Of a stretch of 45,326 nucleotides of DNA, positions 1 through 10,110 are shown piece after piece. Each line of letters starts with the position of its first letter. Within the stretch, counting starts at the first letter, position 1. The position numbers and the translations under genes are program-made. Origin of the DNA: a bacterium (GTDB taxonomy: Bacteria; Myxococcota_A; UBA9160; UBA6930). The stretch lies in contig JAAETT010000437.1 in the NCBI GenBank assembly GCA_024228115.1, forward strand, positions 1 to 45,326. The letters are read 5' to 3'. The notes under the pieces were generated by a model, which was given only the letters and a program-made list of their open reading frames with translations, ran no database searches and was not told where the DNA came from.

Positions 1-2
1 AG

Positions 3-140
3 GTGACAGTCTGTGCGGTAGTATCCGGCTTCATGAAGGGGCCCTTGTTGAGGGGAAACGCGTGTCGCAACACGTTTCTACCGCAACTGGGGCCTTCTTC
101 AATTCAGGAACGCGACTTCTTCATGAATTATTCGGGCTAG
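3..140 (+). other. Open 5' edge, possible end of an upstream gene
   Basis: One plus-strand frame is open from the window edge to a TAG at 138-140 and is followed by a terminator-like hairpin, so it could be the last 45 codons of a gene starting outside the window. The codons do not show the strong G/C third-position bias of the sure genes here and I recognise no domain. The rest of 141-323 holds only the hairpin and the leader of the next gene. Very uncertain. Confidence 0.2.
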
Positions 141-161
141 GACCCTCGGCCAGATTCAGAT

Positions 162-202
162 GCGGGCCGGGCCCCCCAAGGGTCCCGGCCCGCTCTCATT
201 TT
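162..202 (+). terminator. Intrinsic terminator-like hairpin
   Basis: The arms GCGGGCCGGGCCC and GGGTCCCGGCCCGC (162-193) pair with one mismatch around a short loop and are followed by the T-rich stretch TCTCATTTT. On the minus strand no T tract follows. It probably ends transcription entering from the left edge. Confidence 0.5.
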
Positions 203-323
203 CGGCTCCTGATCGAATCGCAAAGCCTCCAACAGGTGTCCCCCAGGGCGTGGCGTGGTAGCATGCCCCGTCCGAAACTGGCGTCCTGTCAAACCGGCTC
301 CACCGTTCGAAAGGGCAACGACC

Positions 324-1805
324 ATGCTCCATCGCCGCGTCCTTCCCCTGCTCGCCATCAGCCTGCTCTTCAGCGTGGCATGTCACGAGGTTCATTTCGA
401 ACCTCGAGGCGGTGCGGGCGAGATCGACATCCTCGACGATCTTTTCTCGGTTTCGGTGATTGACGGCGAGACCGTCATCGCCTCCGGGTATTGGGGCGCG
501 ATCTATCGCAGCACCGATGGCGGAAAGAGCTGGACCAAGGCCACGACGCCCACCAAGAGCCTGATCTACGACATCAGCATGGCGGACGACAAGGTCGGTT
601 GGGCGGTCGGGCAGCTCGGCCTGGTCCTCTACACCGACGACGGTGGCCAGACCTGGAGCAAGCAGAGCACGCCCAAGAACGAGCAGGGTGTCCATCTCTT
701 CTCGGTGCAGGCAGTCGACCCGCTCCGGGCATTGGCCGTAGGCGAGTGGGGCACGATCATCGGCACGAAGGACGGCGGCAAGACCTGGCGGGACGATTCG
801 CTCACCGTGAGCGCGACCCATCCGCAATTCGTCTGGCTCACCGTGCACGACCAGGAGCGCATCCGAGCGGGCGAGGCCGTGTTCGAGGACGTGGGACTCA
901 ACGATGTCTCGTGCCTGCCGTCGAATACGGAGCACTGCTGGATCATCGGAGAGTTCGCCTACCTCTTCCGAAGCGAGGATGGAGGCGACACCTGGGAGCG
1001 CGGCGAGATCTTGTCTGGCGTCAAGGTGGCCCCGATTTCCCTCGCCTACAACTCGATCGATATCACCGATGAAGATCGCGAGGTCATCGCGGAGTTCGCA
1101 CAAGGGATCGCCGACAAGCAGCACCTGAACATCGCGATCCAACCGCGCGTTTCCGCTCGAGAGATCAAGACGTTCGGCAAGCAAGACGATCCCTTCCCGC
1201 TCTTCGAGATCATCGAAGCGCGAACCCAGGAGGTGCAGTCCGCCATCGAGGATGCCGGCGTTCTTTCGGATCGCATCCGTCGCCGAGGCGCGCCTCCCTG
1301 GGATTTCGAGGATTTCCTCGAGAAGGATCCGGATTTCCTGACGCGTTACTTCGAGAGCCGGCTGTCGGAGTCTCCCCAGATCGAGGTCACGATTGCCCAG
1401 AACCCGTATCTCTTCAGCGTGCGCTTCGCCGACGAGAACGAGGGCTACATCTCGGGCCTGGGCGGAGTCGTCCTTCGTAGCAAGGATGGCGGTCGCACCT
1501 GGCGTTACGAGGACATCGGCCGGAAGTCCGCGATTTTCTCCGTCCACCCCTTCTCTGGCGAGAATGCGGTGATCGTGGGCGAGAAGGGCCTGATCCGGCT
1601 CAGCTCGGATAGCGGGAAGACCTGGCAGGAATCGTCGGATCCGATCTTCCGGACCGTCTTCACGTTCATGCGCGGCGTCAGCTTCGTCGGAGACACTGGC
1701 TACATCGTTGGCCAGCGCGGGCTGGTGTTGCGCTCGGATGATGCGGGGCGGACCTGGCGGGATGTGAGACCGGTGAAGAGCCTCATCGTGGCGGCGGGGC
1801 ACTAG
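324..1805 (+). CDS. YCF48-like beta-propeller lipoprotein
   Basis: A 493-residue exported lipoprotein: a short hydrophobic signal (residues 5-19) ends in a lipobox-like FSVAC with Cys20. It carries seven Asp-box motifs of the S/T-x-D-x-G-x-T-W type (for example 63-70, 104-111 and 148-155), the hallmark of the BNR/YCF48 (photosystem II assembly factor-like) propeller, so seven blades are plausible. A charged, probably helical insertion of about 110 residues (about 250-365) interrupts the propeller, which is unusual. In non-photosynthetic proteobacteria, YCF48-like proteins often lie beside RND/MMPL exporters; the upstream neighbour is outside the window. The ATG at 324 is chosen because the signal peptide begins there; an in-frame ATG at 255 would put about 23 polar residues before it. 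The exact role is unknown. Confidence 0.8.
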   Translation: MLHRRVLPLLAISLLFSVACHEVHFEPRGGAGEIDILDDLFSVSVIDGETVIASGYWGAIYRSTDGGKSWTKATTPTKSLIYDISMADDKVGWAVGQLGLVLYTDDGGQTWSKQSTPKNEQGVHLFSVQAVDPLRALAVGEWGTIIGTKDGGKTWRDDSLTVSATHPQFVWLTVHDQERIRAGEAVFEDVGLNDVSCLPSNTEHCWIIGEFAYLFRSEDGGDTWERGEILSGVKVAPISLAYNSIDITDEDREVIAEFAQGIADKQHLNIAIQPRVSAREIKTFGKQDDPFPLFEIIEARTQEVQSAIEDAGVLSDRIRRRGAPPWDFEDFLEKDPDFLTRYFESRLSESPQIEVTIAQNPYLFSVRFADENEGYISGLGGVVLRSKDGGRTWRYEDIGRKSAIFSVHPFSGENAVIVGEKGLIRLSSDSGKTWQESSDPIFRTVFTFMRGVSFVGDTGYIVGQRGLVLRSDDAGRTWRDVRPVKSLIVAAGH

Positions 1806-1898
1806 CGGGCCCTCCGGGGCTTTGGTCGCGCTTCAGGGCCTGCCCGGGCTGTCACCAACGAATCCCCCCGTGGGGACCGGTGAGGCTGCTCGCTATGC

Positions 1899-1926
1899 TC
1901 AAGAGGCTCCGGTGCCGGGCCGATTC
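1899..1926 (+). promoter_or_regulatory. Sigma-28-like promoter motif
   Basis: TCAAGAGG-N12-GCCGATTC resembles the FliA consensus TAAAGTTT-N11-GCCGATAA and has the same layout as motifs before both pilins and the first sulfatase-TPR gene. It lies 33 nt before the ATG of the GGDEF regulator. A sigma-70-like -10 (TATGCT, 1894-1899) overlaps its left end, so a housekeeping promoter is an alternative. Confidence 0.45.
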
Positions 1927-1958
1927 TGGGAGGCTGGAGCGGATTCAGGAGGGCTTCA

Positions 1959-3356
1959 ATGGCCGAGGGCGGGCAGCGTCCCCGTGTTCTGGTAGTCGAC
2001 GACAGCCGTTACTACCGGGAGCTTGCCAAGGACGTCCTTTGTACCCGGGCGGAGGTCGAGTGCTGCGCGAACGGTGCTGACGCTCTGGTGGCCCTCTCTC
2101 GAGAGCCTGCCGATCTGGTGCTGTCGGACCTGTCGATGCCCGGCCTCAACGGCCTGGAGCTCTTGCAGAAGGTTCAACGGGAGCATCCCGGTACGGACTT
2201 CGTGTTGATGACGGCCCATGCCTCGGTGGAGAGCGCAGTCGAGGCCTTGCGCATGGGCGCCGCCGACTACCTCCAGAAGCCGGTCCGCGCGGAAGACCTG
2301 ATTCTGGTCATGGAACGCACTGTCGCGAGGCGGGGGGTGCTGGTCGAGAACCTTCGGCTACGCGATGAGCTCGCCGCCTTCGAGGCGTGCAAGAGCTTGA
2401 CCGCGTGCCTCGAATCCGAAGAAGTCTTCGCTGTCGGGCTGGATCTGGTGGTACAGGCCGCAGGCGCAACCAGCGGCTTCTGCCTGTATGGACGTCCTTC
2501 GCTGCCGGGCTCTCATGGCTTCCATACCCGCGGCATGGACGAGGAAGCTGAAGCCCAGCTTCGAGAACTCGTCGCCCGAGGCAAACGCCTGACGATCGAG
2601 GGTGGGGAGGGTCCCGAGCGGCATTCGGACGGTCCTTTCGTGCGCGCGCTTCAAGACGCCCGGATGCCCGTCAACGAGGCGCTCGTGGTTCCGGTGCAAG
2701 GGTCCGAGACCGAGACCGAGAGCGGGCTCTTCTGCATCGTTCAGCCGACGGGTTCGTTCTCGGAATCCTCAGTCGCCAGAGCCGGGATCGTTGCGAGCTT
2801 CGCGTCCGTCGCATTGCAAAATGCCGAGCGTTATCTGCGTGTCCGCGAGCGGGCATTCGTCGACGACGTGACGGATCTCTACAACGCGCGCTACCTGCTC
2901 GAAGCCACCGAACGCGAGGTGCGGCGAGCCGAGCGCTACGGAAATGCACTCTCGATCTTGTTCCTCGACCTGGATCGCTTCAAGCTCGTGAACGACCAAC
3001 ATGGGCATCTGGTCGGATCGGGAGCGTTGCGTCAGCTCGCGCAGGTACTCCTCCAGTGCGTGCGAACCGTCGACACCGTGGCGCGCTATGGCGGCGACGA
3101 GTTCACGATCATCCTCGTCGATACGGAGGAAGACGTGGCCGGTCAGATCGCCGAGCGCATTCGCCAGGCCGTGGAAACGACCTCTTTCGAGGCCACCGAT
3201 GGCGTGACCCTCCGACTGACCTGCAGTGTGGGAATCGCGGCCTATCCCGCCCACGGGTCCCGCCCGGATGAACTCCTCGATGCGGCGGACAAGGCCATGT
3301 ACCGGGCCAAATCGAACGGGTGGAACAAGGTCTGCTCGGCAAGTGAGCTCGACTGA
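1959..3356 (+). CDS. Response regulator with GAF-like and GGDEF domains (diguanylate cyclase)
   Basis: A 465-residue cytoplasmic signalling protein. The N-terminal receiver domain (about 9-125) has the acidic pair Asp14/Asp15, phospho-acceptor Asp57, Thr85 and Lys107. Residues about 140-290 form a GAF-like sensory region. The C-terminal GGDEF domain (about 300-460) has an intact signature at 378-382 and an RxxD inhibitory I-site (Arg369-Asp372). It should make cyclic di-GMP from GTP when phosphorylated and be feedback-inhibited by product. No histidine kinase lies next to it. A strong AGGAGGG sits 5 nt before the ATG. Cyclic di-GMP commonly controls type IV pili, and a shared promoter motif links this gene with the pilin region. 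Confidence 0.93.
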   Translation: MAEGGQRPRVLVVDDSRYYRELAKDVLCTRAEVECCANGADALVALSREPADLVLSDLSMPGLNGLELLQKVQREHPGTDFVLMTAHASVESAVEALRMGAADYLQKPVRAEDLILVMERTVARRGVLVENLRLRDELAAFEACKSLTACLESEEVFAVGLDLVVQAAGATSGFCLYGRPSLPGSHGFHTRGMDEEAEAQLRELVARGKRLTIEGGEGPERHSDGPFVRALQDARMPVNEALVVPVQGSETETESGLFCIVQPTGSFSESSVARAGIVASFASVALQNAERYLRVRERAFVDDVTDLYNARYLLEATEREVRRAERYGNALSILFLDLDRFKLVNDQHGHLVGSGALRQLAQVLLQCVRTVDTVARYGGDEFTIILVDTEEDVAGQIAERIRQAVETTSFEATDGVTLRLTCSVGIAAYPAHGSRPDELLDAADKAMYRAKSNGWNKVCSASELD

Positions 3357-3459
3357 GCGGTCCACCAGGGCTCGTTGGCAGGGCCCTGTCCCCTCTGCTA
3401 ACCAACCTCGCGATTTTGAAGCTGTTTTCCTGCAAGCCAGGCCAGCCGAGAGAGGAACC

Positions 3460-5319
3460 TTGAGCGACCACCCGTCTTCCGAGAGCCCCAGCGCAGCCGC
3501 GCTTGGAGGTCGGCAGGATGTCCACCTCGATGGTATGGGCGATCTGCGGCGGACCCATGCCTGTGGCGAAGTGGGGACGGCCCAGGTCGGTGACGAGATC
3601 GTGGTCGCGGGCTGGGTCCATGGTCACCGAGACCATGGCGGCGTGATCTTTGCGGACGTGCGAGATCGCACGGGCCGCCTGCAGTTCGTGTTTCGGCCGG
3701 ACAACGACGCCGAAGTCCATCGCCGGGCCGACGAACTCCGCACGGAGTTCGTGATTCTCGCCCGGGGCCGGGTCGTGCGTCGTGATCCGGAGAATGTGAA
3801 CCCGGACCTCCCGACCGGGGAGGTCGAGGTCGAGGCAAGCGAATTGCGCGTGTTGAACGCCGCCGTGCCGCCGCCGTTCCCGATCGAAGACGAATCCGGC
3901 GTCGACGAAGCGGTACGCCTGCGGAACCGGATCCACGATCTTCGGCGACCCACACTCCAGCGAACCCTGCGAATGCGCTCGGAATTGGGGCAGGCCTTCC
4001 GCCGCAGCCTCTGCGATCTGGATTTCCTCGAGATCGAAACGCCCATTCTCGCGAAAGCAACGCCGGAAGGGGCCCGCGATTTCCTGGTGCCGAGTAGGCT
4101 TCAGCACGGCGAGTTCTACGCCTTGCCCCAATCGCCCCAGATCATGAAGCAGCTGTTCATGGTTTCGGGCTTCGATCGCTATTTCCAGATTGCTCGTTGC
4201 TTCCGGGACGAAGATCAACGCGCGGATCGCCAACTGGAATTCACCCAGGTCGATCTGGAGATGTCGTTCGTCGGTGTCGAGGACGTGCTCGAGGTGCTGG
4301 AAGAGGTGACCTGCCGGGCGTGCAAGGAAGGCGCGGGCGTCGAGTTGCCACGCCCCTTCCCGCGCATGTCCTGGGCGGAGGCGATGAGCCGCTTTGGCAT
4401 CGATCGGCCGGATACGCGCATCCAGCTCGAGTTGGTCGAGTTGACGGATCTTTTCGCGGCCAGCGAGTTCCGCGCCTTCCGCGGCGTGGTCGATGCGGGC
4501 GGGATCGTGAAATGCCTTCCGATTCATGATGCGGACGAGCTTTCGCGCGGAGACATCGACCGGCTCGAGAAATTCGTCCGGAAGGAACTCGGTGCGAAGG
4601 GCCTGGCGTGGATCCGCGTAACGGCCGACGGAACCTGGCAATCGCCGATCGTGAAATTCCTCTCCGATGCGGAGCGCGAGGCGATCCAGGAGAAGACCGG
4701 CGCTCGGCCTGGCAGCCTGGTCTTCTTCCAGGCCGATCAATCCGAAAAGGCCAACGGCATCCTGGCCCGCCTGCGGGTGGATCTCGGCCTGCGCCTGGGC
4801 CGAACGGACGGTCGCGGTTGGGATCCTCTGTTCGTCGTCGATTTTCCGCTCTTCGAGCGGGAAGAGAACGGCGGGCTTACCTACATGCACATGCCCTTCG
4901 TGGCGCCGATGGACGAGGACCTGGAACTCCTCGATTCGGAGCCCGAGAAGGTCAGGGCCACCCACTACGATGTGATTCTCAACGGCACCGAACTCGGTTC
5001 CGGAAGCCTGCGGAACCACCGTGTGGACGTTCAGCGCCGGGTCCTCGAGATCATGGGCTACGCCAAGGACGAGATGGAGGCACAATTCGGGTTCCTCCTG
5101 AATGCGCTGGAAGCGGGCGCACCGCCCCACGGCGGCTTCGCGTTCGGGTACGATCGCCTCGTCATGGTGCTGACCGGTGCAGAGAGCCTGCGCGATGTCA
5201 TCGCCTTCCCGAAGACCCAGAGGGGACAGGATCTGCTGATGGACGCCCCGTCCGTGGTTCAGCGAGAGCAGCTCGAAGAGCTCCGCCTGCGCGTCGTGCG
5301 CGAGCGCAAGGAAGGCTGA
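3460..5319 (+). CDS. aspS: Aspartyl-tRNA synthetase
   Basis: Charges tRNA-Asp (possibly also tRNA-Asn if non-discriminating) with aspartate. The 619-residue length fits the bacterial class IIb enzyme with an N-terminal OB fold ([11 protein letters not shown] region), a catalytic core and an inserted GAD domain. Class II motif 2 is visible as [11 protein letters not shown]...EFTQVD, and motif 3 as [10 protein letters not shown] followed by DVIAFPK. I start at TTG 3460 because GAGAGAGG lies at correct spacing before it; ATG 3535 lacks a good ribosome binding site but would still keep the whole OB fold. The LysM gene follows 2 nt downstream. Confidence 0.96.
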   Translation: MSDHPSSESPSAAALGGRQDVHLDGMGDLRRTHACGEVGTAQVGDEIVVAGWVHGHRDHGGVIFADVRDRTGRLQFVFRPDNDAEVHRRADELRTEFVILARGRVVRRDPENVNPDLPTGEVEVEASELRVLNAAVPPPFPIEDESGVDEAVRLRNRIHDLRRPTLQRTLRMRSELGQAFRRSLCDLDFLEIETPILAKATPEGARDFLVPSRLQHGEFYALPQSPQIMKQLFMVSGFDRYFQIARCFRDEDQRADRQLEFTQVDLEMSFVGVEDVLEVLEEVTCRACKEGAGVELPRPFPRMSWAEAMSRFGIDRPDTRIQLELVELTDLFAASEFRAFRGVVDAGGIVKCLPIHDADELSRGDIDRLEKFVRKELGAKGLAWIRVTADGTWQSPIVKFLSDAEREAIQEKTGARPGSLVFFQADQSEKANGILARLRVDLGLRLGRTDGRGWDPLFVVDFPLFEREENGGLTYMHMPFVAPMDEDLELLDSEPEKVRATHYDVILNGTELGSGSLRNHRVDVQRRVLEIMGYAKDEMEAQFGFLLNALEAGAPPHGGFAFGYDRLVMVLTGAESLRDVIAFPKTQRGQDLLMDAPSVVQREQLEELRLRVVRERKEG

Positions 5320-5321
5320 GC

Positions 5322-5669
5322 TTGCTCCGAACGATGTTGATGCTGATCGTGCTCGTAGCCACGATGGTGGCGAACGCCGAGGAGGCGCCGCCCGTCGAGG
5401 AGGCGCCGCCCGTCGAGGAACCGGCGCCCACCCCCGTGCGCGCCGGAGTGCGCCGGACCTACACGGTCCAGCCCGGACAATCCCTGTGGCAAATCGCCTC
5501 TCTGACGGTGGGGGACCCGACCCTCTGGCCGGCGCTGTATCTGGCTAATCGGGATCAGATCAAGGATCCGTCTCGGGTCTATCCCGGCCAGGAACTGGCC
5601 ATTCCGAATATCGACCCGGAGCGCGCGGCCACGCTGCGCCGAGAGGGCGGAGCGCTCAACACCCAGTAG
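5322..5669 (+). CDS. Small exported LysM-domain protein
   Basis: A 115-residue protein: an N-terminal hydrophobic signal (residues 2-19), a Glu/Pro-rich linker, then one LysM domain (about 45-95; [13 protein letters not shown] through the YPGQELAIP end). LysM binds peptidoglycan, so it should sit in the periplasm on the cell wall. The linker contains an exact 18-bp tandem duplication (5379-5396 and 5397-5414) coding for EEAPPV twice. The gene begins with TTG 2 nt after aspS, with AAGGAAGG 6 nt upstream; ATG 5334 is an alternative. Partner and function unknown. Confidence 0.75.
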   Translation: MLRTMLMLIVLVATMVANAEEAPPVEEAPPVEEPAPTPVRAGVRRTYTVQPGQSLWQIASLTVGDPTLWPALYLANRDQIKDPSRVYPGQELAIPNIDPERAATLRREGGALNTQ

Positions 5670-5745
5670 GAGCGGGCGGCCCTCGCCTCACTCGGCTCGT
5701 TTCCCGGGATGCGGTGCGCTTCTAGATCGGCTAAATCGCCTCCTC

Positions 5746-6962
<1,217 letters not shown>

Positions 6963-7022
6963 GCCGGCTTCAACCACGGGATGATCCGCGCTGCGGCTTC
7001 GCGGCGTTGAGGAGCGTGACGT

Positions 7023-8189
7023 ATGAACGTCCACGAGTATCAGGCGAAGGAATTGTTCCGCGCCTTTGGTGTCGCGGTGCCCGAAGGGCATCTGGCCTCC
7101 ACGCCCGCCGAGGCGGAGGCCGCCGCGAAGCGGCTCGGTACGGCGGTGACGGTTGTGAAGGCGCAGGTCCACGCAGGTGGCCGCGGCAAGGGCGGCGGCG
7201 TGAAGCTGGCCAAGAGCCCTGCAGAGGCGAAGCAGCACGCCAGCGACATCCTCGGGATGACTCTGGTCACCCATCAGACCGGCCCGGCGGGCAAGCTCGT
7301 GCGCAAGGTCTACGTCGAAGCGGGTTCGGACATCGATCGCGAGCTCTACCTGGCGCTGACCCTCGATCGGGCAACCGAGAATTTCGCGATCATCGCCTCG
7401 ACCGAAGGCGGCATGAATATCGAGGAAGTTGCCGAGAGCACGCCCGAAAAGATCCACAACGAGTTCATCGATCCGAACGTCGGACTGCAGAGCTATCAGG
7501 TGCGCAAGGTTGCCAAGGCGTTGAAGCTCGACAAAGGGCAGACCGCCAAGCTCGATGTCTTCTTGAAGGGCCTCTACAAGCTCTTCACGGAGAAGGACGG
7601 TTCCCTCGTCGAGATCAACCCGCTCGTGGTCACGGCGGATGGCGATCTCCTCGCGCTCGATGGAAAGCTGGGCTTCGATGACAACGGACTTTTCCGCCAT
7701 CCGGAGATCGCCGAGCTACGCGATCCGGAGGAGGAAGATCCCCGTGAACGGGCGGCCAACGAGATCGACCTGGCCTATGTCGGCCTCGATGGTGATATCG
7801 GCTGCATGGTGAACGGTGCGGGTCTGGCGATGGCCACCCTCGACATGATCGCCGTCTGCGGCGGTAGCCCGGCCAACTTCCTGGATGCTGGCGGTGGAGC
7901 GGACAAGGAGAAGGTGAAGGAAGCCTTCAAGCTCATCCTCGAGGACGAGAAGGTGAAGGCGATCCTCGTGAACATCTTCGGCGGCATCGTGCGCTGCGAT
8001 CTGATCGCTGAAGGCGTCGTGGCCGCCGCCGGCGAGCTGGGAGTCGAGGTTCCCCTCGTCGTCCGCCTGCAGGGAAACAACGCGGACCTGGGCCGCGAGA
8101 TCATGGCCGCATCCGGCCTCAACCTTACGCCCGCCGAGACGCTGCAGGAAGCGGGCGAGAAGGCCGTTTCCGCGGCCCGCGGAGCCTGA
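7023..8189 (+). CDS. sucC: Succinyl-CoA synthetase beta subunit
   Basis: The nucleotide-binding subunit of the ADP- or GDP-forming succinate-CoA ligase, which makes ATP/GTP from succinyl-CoA. Its 388 residues equal the usual length. It starts with the ATP-grasp segment ([11 protein letters not shown]) and contains the subunit-contact motif [10 protein letters not shown] near the C-terminus. GAGGAG lies 8 nt before the ATG. sucD begins 4 nt after the stop, so the two subunits are made together. Confidence 0.98.
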   Translation: MNVHEYQAKELFRAFGVAVPEGHLASTPAEAEAAAKRLGTAVTVVKAQVHAGGRGKGGGVKLAKSPAEAKQHASDILGMTLVTHQTGPAGKLVRKVYVEAGSDIDRELYLALTLDRATENFAIIASTEGGMNIEEVAESTPEKIHNEFIDPNVGLQSYQVRKVAKALKLDKGQTAKLDVFLKGLYKLFTEKDGSLVEINPLVVTADGDLLALDGKLGFDDNGLFRHPEIAELRDPEEEDPRERAANEIDLAYVGLDGDIGCMVNGAGLAMATLDMIAVCGGSPANFLDAGGGADKEKVKEAFKLILEDEKVKAILVNIFGGIVRCDLIAEGVVAAAGELGVEVPLVVRLQGNNADLGREIMAASGLNLTPAETLQEAGEKAVSAARGA

Positions 8190-8193
8190 GCCG

Positions 8194-9060
8194 ATGTCCA
8201 TTCTCGCTGACAGGAACACCAGGCTGCTGGTTCAGGGCATGGGCCGCATGGGCCAGCTCCATGCGAAGCTCTCCGTCGAGTACGGGACCCAGGTCGTGGG
8301 TGGCGTTCATCCAGGCAAAGGTGGTGCGACCCTCGAGGGGATTCCGATCTTCGATACGGTGACCGAGGCCGTGGCGGAGACCGGTGCAAATGCGTCGGTG
8401 ATCTTCGTGCCGCCCGGAGGTGCCGCAGACGCCATACTCGAGGCCGCGGACGCTGGCCTCGACCTCACCTGCTGCATCACCGAGGGAGTTCCGGCAGTCG
8501 ACATGGCCCGGGCGAAGCGCGCCATGCAGGGCTCTCGCACCCGGCTGGTCGGGCCGAATTGCCCGGGCGTCGTCGTGCCGGAGCAATGCCGGATCGGCAT
8601 CATGCCCGCACAGATCACGAAGCCCGGGCCGGTCGGCGTGGTTTCACGCTCCGGCACCCTCACCTACGAAGCGGTCGATCAGCTCTCGCGGCTGGGGATC
8701 GGCCAGTCGACGTGTCTGGGAATCGGCGGCGATCCGGTGATCGGCACCAGCTTCGTCGATGCGCTCACGCTCTTCGAAGCCGACGGTCAGACCGAGGCCG
8801 TCGTGATGATCGGCGAGATCGGCGGCTCGGCCGAGGAAGAAGCCGCGCGCTTCATCCAGGAGAAGATGTCGAAGCCCGTGGTCGCGTTCATCGCGGGCCT
8901 GAATGCGCCTGCCGGAAAACGCATGGGTCATGCCGGCGCGATCATTTCCGGCGGAAAGGGCCACGCGAGCGACAAGATCGAGGCTCTCGAGGCGGCCGGT
9001 GTGGTCGTGGCGAAATCGCCCGGGGAGATCGGGAACACGCTCGCGGCCCGGATCGCCTAG
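8194..9060 (+). CDS. sucD: Succinyl-CoA synthetase alpha subunit
   Basis: The CoA-binding subunit carrying the phosphohistidine. Its 288 residues match the family length. The CoA-binding fold at the N-terminus, the NCPGVV motif and the active-site His in GHAGAII are visible. It ends 20 nt from the end of the converging korB gene; I see no clear bidirectional terminator between them. Together with mdh and korAB it forms the succinyl-CoA part of the TCA cycle. Confidence 0.98.
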   Translation: MSILADRNTRLLVQGMGRMGQLHAKLSVEYGTQVVGGVHPGKGGATLEGIPIFDTVTEAVAETGANASVIFVPPGGAADAILEAADAGLDLTCCITEGVPAVDMARAKRAMQGSRTRLVGPNCPGVVVPEQCRIGIMPAQITKPGPVGVVSRSGTLTYEAVDQLSRLGIGQSTCLGIGGDPVIGTSFVDALTLFEADGQTEAVVMIGEIGGSAEEEAARFIQEKMSKPVVAFIAGLNAPAGKRMGHAGAIISGGKGHASDKIEALEAAGVVVAKSPGEIGNTLAARIA

Positions 9061-9080
9061 CGGGGACGTCTCCGCCTTCT

Positions 9081-10109
9081 CTACTCCACGGTCCAGGTGT
9101 CGCCGGAGTGGAGGAGGGCTTTCAGGTCGCCAGGGCCATGCGCTTCGAGGGCGTCGTCTACCTGGGCCTGGAGCATGTGTTCGTAGTTGGGCTTCTCGAC
9201 GGCGCGGATGACGCCGATGGGCAGCGGGAACTCCGGCCTTGCCATGGAGGCGAGGGCGAAGGCGTAGCTCGCACTGGGGGCCGCTTCGTTGTGGGTAGCG
9301 ACACCGTGGCTCACGGGGTCGTCGTTGTCTCCGAGAGCGATGATCGAGGGCACGCCATCGTGGATGCGGATGCCCCTGCGGTCGCCCTTGGGTCCAAAGA
9401 CGAGCGGCTCTCCGTTCTCCAGGGCGAGGGAGGACGAGACGCGCGTCTTCCGGTCCTCGAGCTCGAGCCACTCGTTGTCATTGTAGACGACGCAGTTCTG
9501 GAGGATCTCGACGAAGGCCGTTCCCTCGTGGGCGTGTGCGCGGTGCAAGGTCTCCTGCAGGTGGGGCGCGTCCACGTCGATCGTTCGCGCCACGAAGGTT
9601 GCGCCGGCAGCCAGGGCCAGGGCGATCGGATCGATCGGATGGTCGATCGAGCCCTGGGGTGAACTCTTGCTGCGCATGCCCTCGCGAGAGGTCGGAGAGT
9701 ACTGGCCCTTGGTAAGCCCGTAGACCCGGTTGTTGAACAGCAGGATCTGCATGTTCAGGTTCCGACGAATCGTATGGATCAGATGGTTGCCGCCGATCGA
9801 GAGCCCGTCACCGTCACCGGTGATCACCCAGACGGAGAGATCCGGCCGGCTGGCTCGAATGCCGGTCGCGAAAGCAGGAGCGCGGCCGTGAATGGTGTGG
9901 AAACCGAACGTGTTCATGTAGTAGGGGAAGCGACTGGAGCAGCCGATTCCCGACACGAAGACCACGTTCTCCTTGGGTACGCCGAGCTCGGGCATCACCT
10001 TCTGGATGTTCTTCAGGATCGAGTAGTCCCCGCACCCCGGGCACCAGCGCACGTCCAGGTCGGAGACGAAATCCCGGGTCTTCAACGGAGCGGTTGTCGC
10101 GGCTGCCAT
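9081..10109 (-). CDS. korB: 2-oxoglutarate:ferredoxin oxidoreductase beta subunit
   Basis: The thiamine-diphosphate subunit of the 2-oxoacid:ferredoxin oxidoreductase (342 residues). Cys23 and Cys26 in WCPGCGDY, with Cys residues in GIGCSSR and further on, supply ligands for a [4Fe-4S] cluster. The TPP/Mg motif is GDGDGLSIGGNH followed by NN about 20 residues later. It begins 1 nt after the korA stop with AGGGAG upstream, so the two are co-translated. Next to sucCD and mdh, 2-oxoglutarate is the likely substrate, replacing the NAD-linked dehydrogenase; another 2-oxoacid cannot be excluded by sequence alone. Confidence 0.93.
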   Translation of the reverse strand: MAAATTAPLKTRDFVSDLDVRWCPGCGDYSILKNIQKVMPELGVPKENVVFVSGIGCSSRFPYYMNTFGFHTIHGRAPAFATGIRASRPDLSVWVITGDGDGLSIGGNHLIHTIRRNLNMQILLFNNRVYGLTKGQYSPTSREGMRSKSSPQGSIDHPIDPIALALAAGATFVARTIDVDAPHLQETLHRAHAHEGTAFVEILQNCVVYNDNEWLELEDRKTRVSSSLALENGEPLVFGPKGDRRGIRIHDGVPSIIALGDNDDPVSHGVATHNEAAPSASYAFALASMARPEFPLPIGVIRAVEKPNYEHMLQAQVDDALEAHGPGDLKALLHSGDTWTVE

Positions 10110-10110
10110 T

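Noticed and set aside
156-1802. Long minus-strand open frame opposite the YCF48-like gene
   Set aside because: Shadow of the real gene: GC-rich DNA gives long antisense frames, and the translation is low-complexity and matches no family.
3226-3459. N-terminal extension of aspS into the GGDEF gene
   Set aside because: It would overlap the GGDEF gene by over 100 bp and read as out-of-frame sequence; TTG 3460 has a good ribosome binding site.
3109-5130. 673-codon minus-strand frame across aspS
   Set aside because: aspS on the plus strand has all class II motifs; the antisense frame has none and crosses two real genes.
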